The notes under the pieces were generated by a model. It had not been told where the DNA came from, did no database searches, and saw nothing but the letters and a program-made list of their open reading frames with translations. A stretch of 64,000 bases of DNA from Agarilytica sp033852175 (lineage in GTDB: Bacteria; Pseudomonadota; Gammaproteobacteria; Pseudomonadales; Cellvibrionaceae). Shown here in pieces: positions 46,305 through 55,237 of this stretch (the first letter of the stretch is position 1; every line of letters starts with the position of its first letter). The stretch lies in assembly GCA_033852175.1 (NCBI GenBank), contig JAWSUY010000006.1, positions 1 through 64,000 of the forward strand. Reading direction: 5' to 3'. The translations under genes were made by a program, and so were the position numbers.

Positions 46305-48362
46305 ATGATGCCAAATAGCAAGGACTGTAGGCGGTCGTTACTTATTCTGGTTTTCGCCCTGGTTTTTACGTCATGTGCTGTACCACCGTTGACGTCGCCC
46401 AAAGGGCACGTGCATCACCGTGAGGCATTTACGCTGGGGAATGTCTCTAAGCACTATTATGATGGTGAGTTCAACGATCTAGCGACAGGAGGTCTTGGCA
46501 TTGATGCCATTCGTAATGGTGAGGCGCCTGCTGTTTCTGATTTGTTACGTCCTTCGGTCTCAGATTTACGCCGTTTGGCGATCTATCGTAATATTCGTTC
46601 TCTGTCGGCAACGTCAGACAGTGCTGGTTATGGTTCTCTCTATGCTGATTTTGATTTAGCGGCTAAGCGGGTTAGTGGCTACGAACTTATCGCTCCTCTC
46701 TTCTATGATGATGGGCAAATTGCTTCTGTTTTCATGCTTCAAGTGCCCGATAATTTTAATTGGGAGCGTCCTTGTCTTATTTCGGCTGCGTCTTCCGCAT
46801 CACGAGGGGTATACGGTGCTCTAGGGATCGTCGGGCTTTGGGGGTTCGATAAGGGGTGTGCAGTGGTTCACTCTGATAAGGGTACGGGAGCCGGGTTCTA
46901 TTGGTTAAGTGATGATAAGGCCGTTGATGTTAGTGGCCAGGTCAATAAATCCAACGAAAATTCTCATTTTATTGTCGATAATGCGGAGCAATTTGCACGG
47001 GGGTACCCAAATAGAGTTGCTACCAAGCATGCGCATAGCAAAAAAAATGTGGGGCGACATTGGGGTGGCGCCGTTCTATCGTCAATTGAGTACGCATTTG
47101 AGTTGCTTAATACTGAATTTGATGGACAGAAACGGTTAACTTCTGAAAATACCTTGGTGATTGGGGCGGGAATCTCGAATGGAGGAGGGGCCATTGCTGT
47201 TGCTGCTGAACAGGATATGTCTCAATTTTTCGATGGGATAGTTTTGGCTGCGCCCAATATTCCGGTACCGACTGGATATAAATATCAATATAAGAGTGGC
47301 GAAACCACGGGTAGACACTCTATTAATGAAGCGAGCGTCGTTCGCTCCCACCGAGTGACCTCACTTGCTGAGGTGGGTTTTAATCAGGCGCTTTACTTGC
47401 CTTGTGCTGCTTTGTTTAGTGGTGGATCTGCACAAGTGGAGAGTCTGAATTCGCATTGGCAAGCATTGCTTGAAACGAGATGTAACAAGCTCCAAAAAGT
47501 CGGTTTGTTGACTGGCAGTTCTCTTCGGGAGCAGAGTTTGGCGTCTCTCCAGCTTATAATGGGAAAAGGGTATCCTGAAAGCGCAAATATTATGGCAGTA
47601 ACATTTGCACGTAATCTGTTATGGAATTCTTTAATGCTGAGTTACATCAGTGATGCGGGAGGGTATGGGGTTGGTGACCACCTATGTAATTATAGCTATG
47701 CCTATGCAAACTCTGAGGGCGAGCCTGTCGCGACGCCAGATGAGGTAAAGGCGTTAGTTTTTGGTCGGACCAGCGGTAGTTTGCCATCTCTGGGCATGCA
47801 GATCATGAATGACGCCAGTGCAAATGGCCCACGTGATCTTATGCATTCGGTTGATGCGGATGGGGTGTTGGACTTGGGTTTTGATAATGTCATGTGCATG
47901 GAAAAGCATTTATTCTCTAAACGAGTGCAAAATGGCTTAAAAGCTATTCAAGCTTCGGGTAACTTGCGGGGGCTTCCTGCAATTATTGTTCATGGCGAAG
48001 CCGATAACATTATCCAGGTTAAAAATACGTCTCGAGCCTACGTAGTATTGAATGCTGAAGTAGACGATAATTCTTCATTGGTTTATTACGAGGTAAAAAA
48101 TGCGCAGCATGTTGACCGGCTGATTGACTATCCTCCTTATAAAACGCAATACGTTCCCTTACAGTTTTATTTCGAGGAGGCGCTCGATTCTATGTATGAC
48201 CACTTAACTGAAGGCACAGTGATTCCTGCGAGCCGTGAAATTTTAACGGTTCCGGCTACTGCGGAGGAAGAAAAATTAACACGTAAAAATTTACCCTCGA
48301 TTACCTCTGGTAAAACGAGTCCTATCGAAATAAAAAACGGAGTTTTGGTGTTTGCCAATTAA
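46305..48362 (+). CDS. D-(-)-3-hydroxybutyrate oligomer hydrolase
   Basis: The protein (about 685 residues) matches the 3HB-oligomer hydrolase family, which cleaves oligomers released from PHB to 3-hydroxybutyrate. The nucleophile lies in the lipase-type box GISNGG near residue 300, in GAGISNGGGAIAVAAE. Also seen are VHGEADNIIQ (likely catalytic aspartate) and NAQHVDRL (likely histidine). The N-terminus has a hydrophobic stretch ending in FTSC, so it may be a lipoprotein or be secreted. GTG at 46284 opens the frame, but GGGGTAAG just ahead of ATG 46305 supports that start. The kinase gene starts three bases behind its stop. Confidence 0.88.
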   Translation: MMPNSKDCRRSLLILVFALVFTSCAVPPLTSPKGHVHHREAFTLGNVSKHYYDGEFNDLATGGLGIDAIRNGEAPAVSDLLRPSVSDLRRLAIYRNIRSLSATSDSAGYGSLYADFDLAAKRVSGYELIAPLFYDDGQIASVFMLQVPDNFNWERPCLISAASSASRGVYGALGIVGLWGFDKGCAVVHSDKGTGAGFYWLSDDKAVDVSGQVNKSNENSHFIVDNAEQFARGYPNRVATKHAHSKKNVGRHWGGAVLSSIEYAFELLNTEFDGQKRLTSENTLVIGAGISNGGGAIAVAAEQDMSQFFDGIVLAAPNIPVPTGYKYQYKSGETTGRHSINEASVVRSHRVTSLAEVGFNQALYLPCAALFSGGSAQVESLNSHWQALLETRCNKLQKVGLLTGSSLREQSLASLQLIMGKGYPESANIMAVTFARNLLWNSLMLSYISDAGGYGVGDHLCNYSYAYANSEGEPVATPDEVKALVFGRTSGSLPSLGMQIMNDASANGPRDLMHSVDADGVLDLGFDNVMCMEKHLFSKRVQNGLKAIQASGNLRGLPAIIVHGEADNIIQVKNTSRAYVVLNAEVDDNSSLVYYEVKNAQHVDRLIDYPPYKTQYVPLQFYFEEALDSMYDHLTEGTVIPASREILTVPATAEEEKLTRKNLPSITSGKTSPIEIKNGVLVFAN

Positions 48363-48365
48363 CGT

Positions 48366-51300
48366 ATGCTAAACCAAGGTTATATTGCTCTCTGGTCTCT
48401 TGGGTATCTGTGTCTGCTTTTCGCGATTGCATTTTGGGGGGATAGCCTCCGGGAGCAAGCTATTCGTCGATATAAACCGGTTATTATCGGTTTTACTGTT
48501 GCGGTTTATTGCAGTGCATGGAGCTTTCATGGCGTGGCCGCACAAGCTGTTACTCAGGGTTGGTATTTTCCGCCGACCTTTCTTGGGCCAATTCTTTTAA
48601 TGATATTTTTCGCTCCCTTAGTTAAAAAACTAATAGTGGAAAGTAAGCGCGCGAATATTACATCTATTGCCGATTATTTATCTGTGAGCTACGGGGGTTC
48701 TCGCACTCTAGGTGTTTTAATTACGCTGGTCTCTATCGTGGTTGTGGTTCCTTACTTTGCTTTGCAGTTGAAGTCCATTGCTGAGAACTATCATTTGATG
48801 GCGAGAGCTGATTTACCTTTTGAACAAGTTTCCGCTCCAACCTCCCTTATGGCTACAGCTTTTGTTGCTGCCGTTTTGCTAGGGGTTTTTGCAATGGTTT
48901 TTGGTTCGCGATACGAAGATGTTAAAGAACATCATAATGGTCTGATGATGGCCGTTGCATTTGAATCGATAGTTAAGCTCTTGGCTTTAGTTGTATTGGC
49001 CCTGTTTGTCTCTTTTGTAATGTACGATGGCGTAGAAGATATATTTATCCGCGTGGCTCAAAACGATGATTTGATGCAAAAGCTCACAGAGATGGGCGGA
49101 AGTGATGAAGGCTATTTCACCGCGATGATATTGGGCTGTATCTCGATGGTGTGTTTGCCTCGGCTATTTCATGTTATGGCTGTTGAGAGTGAAAGTGCAA
49201 ATGATATTAATACTGTGCGTTGGATTTTTCCTGCTTACCTGTTCGTTTTTGGTGTGTGTATTTTACTCGTGGCGTATGGAGGGGTGCTGTTTTTTAATGA
49301 CTTAGGAATTACATCTGACCAGTATGTTCTAGGTATCCCGATAATTGCGGGCCGTGCTGATTTGGCTGTTCTAGTTTATTTGGGAGGGGTTTCCGCGGCC
49401 AGTAGTATGGTGATCGTCGCCTGTGTTGCTATATCGACAATGGCATCTAATGAGATAGTCATGCCTTTGTTGTCTCGTTTCAGAATAATTGATTTACATA
49501 ATAAAAACACACTGTATCGAACGATTAGAATCGTTCGTCGCTACACTATCCTCACGTTGATTTTATTGGGATATGGGTATTATCAACTATTTGGATGTCA
49601 AGAAAATATCGATTTTGTTGGGTTTTTGTCATTCTCTTTGGTTGCTCAATTTTTCCCATGTTTGTTTTTCAGTTTGTTATTAAAGTCAGATCGGCGAAAT
49701 CAATTGGCCGCTTCAGCCATTATGGGTATTGCTGCGGGGTTAGTGGTTTGGTTTTACACCTTATTTCTTCCTGAACTTGTATATGCTGGATTTTTATCTC
49801 AGCATCTTTTAGATGCCGGGCCGTTTGGAATGTCATGGTTGAGACCAACAGCGTTATTCGGATTTGAGGTTTTTGGCGAGTTACCACGCGGCGTGTTCTG
49901 GAGTTTATTAGCGAATGTAATCTGTTTTATTGCTTTGTCGAAAAACCCTTTAGCTTCTTTTAGGGGCGCAACGTTTAGCGAAGGGCGCACAGCCACAATG
50001 CTGGAGCTAAAGTTATTGTTGACGCGTTTTTTGGGGGTTGAACAGGCGGACATGGCGCTAAAAGAATACCCTAAGTTGGCTGCTGCTCGTGGCTATGCGG
50101 ATAGCACTGATGTCAATGTTGTTGAAAATATTCTTTCTGCCGTGGTGGGGGCAATATCGGCGAAAAATATCATAGAAACATCATTTACGGGGGAAGCCGC
50201 CAATGAAAAGTCTCTGGATAAAGCGGCGCAAATCTTTCAGTTTGGACGGGAATTGTTGCAGGAAAGTATCGATAATATTAGTCAAGGCATTAGTGTTGTT
50301 GATTCACAGTTAAAAATGGTTGCTTGGAACCGTGGTTATTTGGATATTTTTGAATACCCGAAAGGCATGATGCATGTGGGCTGTAATGTTGCGGATTTAC
50401 TGCGTTATAACGCAACATTAAACGGCCTAGAGGCGAGAGAGGTCCAGCACTTTATTGATAAACGCTTGAATCTAATGGGGTCAGGTAGCGCCTATATCCA
50501 CGTATACACGCATTACACTGGACGGGTATTGGAAATTCAAGGAGCTCCGATGGGCGAGGGTGGTTTTGTGACAACCTTTACCGATATTAGCCATTATCAG
50601 GAAACTGTTAACACCTTAGAGGAAACGAGGGCAACATTAGAGACTCGTGTTAAAGAGCGGACGGAAGAGCTGCAGTTAGCAAATCGGAAGTTACGTGATG
50701 CAAACCATAAGAAGACACACTTCTTGGCAGCGGCTGGTCACGACTTGATTCAACCGCTCAATGCTGCAAAATTATTTGCCACAGCACTGACACATAAAGT
50801 AAAAGATCCAGAAACCACCAAACTCCTCCAGAACTTAGATCATTCTCTTCATTCTGCGGATACCATTATTAGCGAGTTGTTAGCTATCGCAAAATTGGAT
50901 TCTGGGGAAATGCAGGTCAACGCGAAAACCTTTTGTATCGGGGATTTACTGCGTTCGTTGCATAAAGAGTTTTCTATTATTGCGCAAAAGAAGAATGTTG
51001 AACTTCGTTTTTGTTACAGCACGCTGGCTGTGACAACGGATGAGCAATTACTGAAGCGAATACTGCAAAACCTTTTGTCAAATGCAATTCGTTATACCGA
51101 AACAGGGAAAGTTATATTCGGTTGTCGACGATCGACAGCTACAACTAGTGTTGAGGTCTGGGATCAAGGAAAAGGCATTCCCGAAAAAGAGACCGAAAAT
51201 ATATTTAAAGAGTTTCATCGAATAGACAAAAATGAACAAGATGGTGGATTAGGGCTTGGTTTGGCAACGGTTCAGCGCTTGTGCCAGCTGCTCGATGTGA

Positions 51301-51812
51301 AAATAAAAGTCGAGTCTAACGTTGGCAAAGGCAGCGTGTTTCGGATTGTGTTACCACGCTGTGAAAAAAGATATGTATCAAAGTTTGAAGAGGAAGAGCG
51401 GGCTTCTCCTCGTGAATCCGTTTTGTCTGGGATGAGGGTTTTGTGTATTGATAATGAACGGACCATTCTAGATGGTATGAAGGCGGTTCTGGAAACCTGG
51501 GGCTGTATTTTTCATGGAGTGACTGAGTGGCAAGATATGTTACCGTGGGAGCCGGATGCTTTACTGGTGGATTATCATTTAAATGACGGTGTTACCGGTA
51601 TTGAGTTAGCGGAGCAATTTCATGCTAAATATGGAGAAGAAAAGCCGATCGTGGTGATTTCTGCCGATCAGAATAATGATGTGAGAGAGCAGGCGAAATC
51701 ACGAGCCTATTTCTTTTTAAGAAAACCACTCAAGGCGGCTTCCCTTTGGTCGGTGTTGGCGCGTATCAACGACATGAAAAGTATTGAAGGGACCGTTGTG
51801 CCTCGCCAGTAA
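48366..51812 (+). CDS. Hybrid sensor kinase with sodium/solute symporter domain (CrbS/MxtR type)
   Basis: At 1148 residues this has the layout of CrbS/MxtR, the kinase of the acetate-use switch. Order: an SSS-family symporter-like part with about 12-13 helices (1-480), a linker, a PAS-like domain (about 630-760) with a coiled coil, HisKA with H792 in AAAGHDLIQPLNAA, the ATPase domain (NLLSNAIRYTETG, DQGKGIPEKE, GGLGLGLATV), and a C-terminal receiver with D1069 in LLVDYHLNDG. ATG 48366 is three bases after the hydrolase stop, so they are co-transcribed. The convergent gene at 51913 encodes a CrbR/ErdR-like regulator, probably its partner. Sensing of acetate or hydroxybutyrate is inferred. Confidence 0.9.
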   Translation: MLNQGYIALWSLGYLCLLFAIAFWGDSLREQAIRRYKPVIIGFTVAVYCSAWSFHGVAAQAVTQGWYFPPTFLGPILLMIFFAPLVKKLIVESKRANITSIADYLSVSYGGSRTLGVLITLVSIVVVVPYFALQLKSIAENYHLMARADLPFEQVSAPTSLMATAFVAAVLLGVFAMVFGSRYEDVKEHHNGLMMAVAFESIVKLLALVVLALFVSFVMYDGVEDIFIRVAQNDDLMQKLTEMGGSDEGYFTAMILGCISMVCLPRLFHVMAVESESANDINTVRWIFPAYLFVFGVCILLVAYGGVLFFNDLGITSDQYVLGIPIIAGRADLAVLVYLGGVSAASSMVIVACVAISTMASNEIVMPLLSRFRIIDLHNKNTLYRTIRIVRRYTILTLILLGYGYYQLFGCQENIDFVGFLSFSLVAQFFPCLFFSLLLKSDRRNQLAASAIMGIAAGLVVWFYTLFLPELVYAGFLSQHLLDAGPFGMSWLRPTALFGFEVFGELPRGVFWSLLANVICFIALSKNPLASFRGATFSEGRTATMLELKLLLTRFLGVEQADMALKEYPKLAAARGYADSTDVNVVENILSAVVGAISAKNIIETSFTGEAANEKSLDKAAQIFQFGRELLQESIDNISQGISVVDSQLKMVAWNRGYLDIFEYPKGMMHVGCNVADLLRYNATLNGLEAREVQHFIDKRLNLMGSGSAYIHVYTHYTGRVLEIQGAPMGEGGFVTTFTDISHYQETVNTLEETRATLETRVKERTEELQLANRKLRDANHKKTHFLAAAGHDLIQPLNAAKLFATALTHKVKDPETTKLLQNLDHSLHSADTIISELLAIAKLDSGEMQVNAKTFCIGDLLRSLHKEFSIIAQKKNVELRFCYSTLAVTTDEQLLKRILQNLLSNAIRYTETGKVIFGCRRSTATTSVEVWDQGKGIPEKETENIFKEFHRIDKNEQDGGLGLGLATVQRLCQLLDVKIKVESNVGKGSVFRIVLPRCEKRYVSKFEEEERASPRESVLSGMRVLCIDNERTILDGMKAVLETWGCIFHGVTEWQDMLPWEPDALLVDYHLNDGVTGIELAEQFHAKYGEEKPIVVISADQNNDVREQAKSRAYFFLRKPLKAASLWSVLARINDMKSIEGTVVPRQ

Positions 51813-51912
51813 GCGCTAACGGTCAATTTAGGGGGGTATCTTCAAAAGGCATTTTTCTAAAAGCCACTATTCCCCCCCAAACTTTATCGACAATAAGCTT
51901 TCGGCATGCTCT

Positions 51913-52557
51913 TTAGTCGTTAACAGGGGTTTCAAATTTTTGAGAAAGTAAAATAACTTCAGTACGTTTTCTCAAACCCAATTTTCTCAAAATTGCAGTG
52001 ACATGGGACTTAACAGTCGTTTCAGTAATGTCGAGTTCAAAGGCAATTTGCTTGTTTAGCATGCCTTGGCTGAGCATTGAAAAAACCCGAAATTGGTGCG
52101 GAGTCAGTGAGGCAACGCGACGAGCGATATCTTTTAGTTCAGCATCCTCTTCGCTTATTGTTTTATCAAACCAGGGCTTGCCTTGTAGAAGGTCGCCAAT
52201 AACCTTTTCCAGTTCGTTTGCATCCAAGGATTTAGACAGAAAGCCGATTGCGCCGAGCTGCTCTGCATGGCTGATCACTTTTTGGCTGTCGTCACCAGAA
52301 ATCATTGCGACAGGAACTTCGGGAAAGTAGCCGCGTAAATTGACTAAGCCGGCAAATCCATTGGTTCCGGGCATATGCAGGTCGAGAAGCACAAGGTCAG
52401 GATCCACATCGGATTCCAAGTAGCTGTGAACTTCTTTAATGGTGTTGCATGAAATACATTCAATTTTTTGGGGTAAATTACTAAAATTGTTAATTGTTTG
52501 TATAAGCGCGCTACGAAACAGCGGGTGATCGTCCGCGATGATGATTTTTATTGTCAT
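51913..52557 (-). CDS. NarL/LuxR-family response regulator (CrbR/ErdR type)
   Basis: Receiver domain with IIADDHPLFRSAL, phosphorylation aspartate in LVLLDLHMPGTNG, AMISGDD and GFLSKSL; then a LuxR-type HTH with LTPHQFRVFSMLSQGMLNK, QIAFELDITETTVKSHV and LRKLGLRKRTEV. The exact wording resembles CrbR/ErdR, which activates acetyl-CoA synthetase genes in Vibrio and Pseudomonas. It faces the CrbS-like kinase gene with 100 bases between, and the pair likely works together. The start is ATG at 52557. Its targets may include the PHB genes, but no binding motif is known to me. Confidence 0.92.
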   Translation of the reverse strand: MTIKIIIADDHPLFRSALIQTINNFSNLPQKIECISCNTIKEVHSYLESDVDPDLVLLDLHMPGTNGFAGLVNLRGYFPEVPVAMISGDDSQKVISHAEQLGAIGFLSKSLDANELEKVIGDLLQGKPWFDKTISEEDAELKDIARRVASLTPHQFRVFSMLSQGMLNKQIAFELDITETTVKSHVTAILRKLGLRKRTEVILLSQKFETPVND

Positions 52558-52761
52558 TAGGGCCTCAAATTAATCTACGACTCTAACAATGAGTGGCGAT
52601 TCATCAGGGTTGATATCGAAATATGTTTGCCTTAAATGTTCCTGGTTCACAACAAATGGATTGCTGAAGCTAGGAACTTTGAGGTGTAAGGGTGCCGGGT
52701 CTAGTAGCTTAGAGTACAGCACAAAGAGCACAGCACAAAATTTTGCGTGACAATCAAAGAT

Positions 52762-53682
52762 TTATGGCTGTATAGGGGAGGGGTTTGAATCGAGGGCGGA
52801 TGGCCACATTTCAAGGATGATCTTCTCAAGCGCTTTGGCTGCTACGGATAAAGGGTAGCGCCGTCGCGTAATAATCCCTACTTTAGGTTGAATAGCGGAG
52901 TCTTCGATTTCTCGGCATATAGCCCCCATCTCCTCCATTTGTTCTTTGCATAATGCAGGGACAGCGCTGACGCCTAAACCTTTTGATACTAACCTGCCGA
53001 TGGTTGCCAATTGGTTGGTTTCGAACGAGACAGAAAGGGATAAGGCATGCTTTGTCAGAGTGTTTTCGAGCAATGTCCGCATATTGGCCGGTTTTTGAAG
53101 TGTGATAAACCCGGATTCCAAAAGAAACTTCCAATTAATAGTCGAGGGGGCCAGATTTTCCATAGATCGTGGTAATACGGCAATAAAGCGATCTTGAAAT
53201 ATTGGAGTGAAACTCAAGTCCTCACTCTTTCCCGGGTCAAATATTATCCCAATCTCCACTCGGCCTGATCTGACCAGTTCGAGCACCTGTTCTGCGACGA
53301 CATCTTGAACGCTGATATTCACCGACGGGTGCTGTTTTTTGTACTCTACAAATACGAGGGGTAGCTGGTTACAGGCAAAAGAAGGCATGGCAGCAATAGA
53401 GATCTTTCCTCTTCTCAGTAAAAAGTGATTACGCACATTTTCGATAGCGGTGTCCCAGTCATTCAAGAGCCGTTTAGCTACAGGTAGAAACTCCCTACCT
53501 TCTGGGGTTAACGAGAGCGTTCGTGTTGTTCGGGTGAGTAGAGGGCCGCCGATGTCTGTTTCTAAATTTTTTATCGATATGCTCAATGCCGGTTGAGATA
53601 AGTTGATTGAGCTGCAGGCTTCCGCGAAACTTTTGCTGTTAGCAATGGCTACGAAGGCCCTGATTTGCTTGATTGTGCTCAT
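52762..53682 (-). CDS. LysR-family transcription regulator
   Basis: The 306-residue protein has the LysR winged HTH (IKQIRAFVAIANSKSFAEAC, LSQPALSISIKNLE) in residues 1-60 and a ligand-binding fold from about 90 on (ISIAAMPSFACNQLPLVF, VEIGIIFDPG). It starts at ATG 53682 and is divergent from the hydroxybutyrate dehydrogenase gene at 54090, with 407 bases between. LysR regulators usually control the divergent gene, so bdhA is the expected target. An 11-base inverted repeat at 53797-53839 is a candidate site. Confidence 0.92.
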   Translation of the reverse strand: MSTIKQIRAFVAIANSKSFAEACSSINLSQPALSISIKNLETDIGGPLLTRTTRTLSLTPEGREFLPVAKRLLNDWDTAIENVRNHFLLRRGKISIAAMPSFACNQLPLVFVEYKKQHPSVNISVQDVVAEQVLELVRSGRVEIGIIFDPGKSEDLSFTPIFQDRFIAVLPRSMENLAPSTINWKFLLESGFITLQKPANMRTLLENTLTKHALSLSVSFETNQLATIGRLVSKGLGVSAVPALCKEQMEEMGAICREIEDSAIQPKVGIITRRRYPLSVAAKALEKIILEMWPSALDSNPSPIQP

Positions 53683-53796
53683 AACATGACCGAGATTAAT
53701 AAGTAATTTAAATCAATTCATCAGATAAATAAAATTGATAAATATAAGGGATTACTGCATTCTTATCAAACTCATCATAATATGAACATTTGCGCC

Positions 53797-53839
53797 ACTT
53801 TCATTACCAAATCATTACCAAACTGTTTGTAATGAAAGT
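53797..53839. promoter_or_regulatory. Inverted repeat between lysR and bdhA, candidate operator
   Basis: ACTTTCATTAC (53797-53807) and GTAATGAAAGT (53829-53839) are exact inverted copies with 21 bases between; a second CATTAC at 53813-53818 lies inside. It sits midway in the divergent region, where a LysR-type activator would bind. It lacks a T run and is not a terminator. Confidence 0.5.
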
Positions 53840-54089
53840 CAATCTACAGGTGGTTCGAGAGTCGTTGGTGTGGGGAGGCTAATCCTTTCTCAGCTATATG
53901 CTCACTCATTTGTCTACTAACCCAGCAGTATTGGTGTAGAGTGCGGTGCTTCAACAATTGATGATCTGTATTGTGTTCTGATTTCTCCGCTCGCTAATCA
54001 AGCTAAGTGAGAAGGGGGGTCGTCTATGATAGCTAAGAGTTTGCCTCATTCGAGGCACGTTAATACACATTAAACTAACGGGGCTAATA

Positions 54090-54848
54090 ATGAGCAAAAC
54101 CGTATTTGTGACCGGCGCAGCCAGTGGTATCGGTCAATCAATCGCTGAAAGATTTGCAAAAGAGGGCCATAAGGTCATCGTAAGTGACTTGAACATGGCG
54201 GGAGCGCAAGAAGTTTGCGATAAACTAACCGCTGAAGGTCTTGCAGCTGAGCCCTATGAATTAGATGTTAGCAATATGGACGCAATTGCAAAAGTGGGTA
54301 CGGATTACCCCAATATTGATATCTTGGTTAACAATGCCGGTATTCAATTCGTAGCAAAAATCGAAGAATTCCCCGCAGATCGCTGGAGCTTGTTGACGAA
54401 TATTTTATTGGTTGGCCCCGCAATGCTGACGCGTGCAGTTATTACCGGAATGAAAGAGCGAAACTTTGGCCGAATTATCAATATTGGCTCAGTTCATGGC
54501 TTGATCGCATCACCGTACAAAAGCGCCTATGTTGCAGCTAAGCATGGCCTAATAGGTTTTTCTAAGGTAATCGCTTTAGAGACTGGTGAGTTCGATATCA
54601 CGATTAATACTATTTGCCCTTCTTACGTTAAAACGCCTCTTGTTGAGAAGCAAATTGCTTCAACAGCAAAAGAGCACGGTATTAGTGAAGAAGAAGTGGT
54701 AAATAACATTATGTTAGCGCCCATGCCGAAGAAGGCATTCATTTCACTTGAAGAGCTAGCTGAAACAGCATTGTTCTTGATGTCTCCAGCGGCAAGAAAT
54801 ATCACCGCTCAGACAATGGTTCTGGATGGCGGCTGGGTTGCTCGCTAA
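54090..54848 (+). CDS. bdhA: D-3-hydroxybutyrate dehydrogenase
   Basis: An SDR enzyme of 252 residues that interconverts 3-hydroxybutyrate and acetoacetate with NAD. Motifs: TGAASGIGQSIAE (cofactor), NNAGIQFVAKIEEFP, catalytic S134, Y147 and K151 in GSVHGLIASPYKS followed by AYVAAK, and the typical C-terminal TAQTMVLDGGWVAR. GIQFVAKIEEFP and the long loop with STAKEHGISEEEVV are hallmarks of bacterial hydroxybutyrate dehydrogenase. It leads the run bdhA-DUF6489-phaC. The enzyme may feed acetoacetate into central metabolism. Confidence 0.96.
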   Translation: MSKTVFVTGAASGIGQSIAERFAKEGHKVIVSDLNMAGAQEVCDKLTAEGLAAEPYELDVSNMDAIAKVGTDYPNIDILVNNAGIQFVAKIEEFPADRWSLLTNILLVGPAMLTRAVITGMKERNFGRIINIGSVHGLIASPYKSAYVAAKHGLIGFSKVIALETGEFDITINTICPSYVKTPLVEKQIASTAKEHGISEEEVVNNIMLAPMPKKAFISLEELAETALFLMSPAARNITAQTMVLDGGWVAR

Positions 54849-54928
54849 CTAACACTTGATAACCCTGGCGTTGTACGACAATTTGTGCGACGTTAGGGAT
54901 ATTCGTGATAACTAGTTAGGGTCTTAGT

Positions 54929-55162
54929 ATGAAGTTTAACGTCGAATTAGATATTACGCCTGCGGAAGTGAAAGAGCTTTTCGAAGGTAATATGGATGTT
55001 TTACAACGTTCGCTTGTAGAGCTCTTTATGGGGCAAATGTCCCAAGTTAAATCCCCAAGCGCTGATATGGTGTCATTCTGGCAATCTATGTCTGAAAAAA
55101 GTACCTCAATGTTTGAGCAGTATCAAAACACAATGAGTGCTGCTGTTCCTCCAAAGAAGTAA
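54929..55162 (+). CDS. Small DUF6489-like protein next to phaC
   Basis: A 77-residue acidic protein, with MKFNVELDITPAEVKELFEG followed by a helical part with FMGQMSQVKSPSADMVSFWQ. The start resembles DUF6489 proteins (short, found near PHA genes), and the helical second half recalls a phasin. No signal or membrane helix. It lies 80 bases after bdhA and 75 before phaC, so all three may be one transcript. It could be a granule-associated or synthase-modulating factor (inference). Confidence 0.72.
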   Translation: MKFNVELDITPAEVKELFEGNMDVLQRSLVELFMGQMSQVKSPSADMVSFWQSMSEKSTSMFEQYQNTMSAAVPPKK

Positions 55163-55237
55163 ATACATTTCACCTCCGTATCGTTCTCAGACATTCGGCT
55201 CTTGCAGCTTCCATCTCCAAACTCTCAGTGGTCTCCA

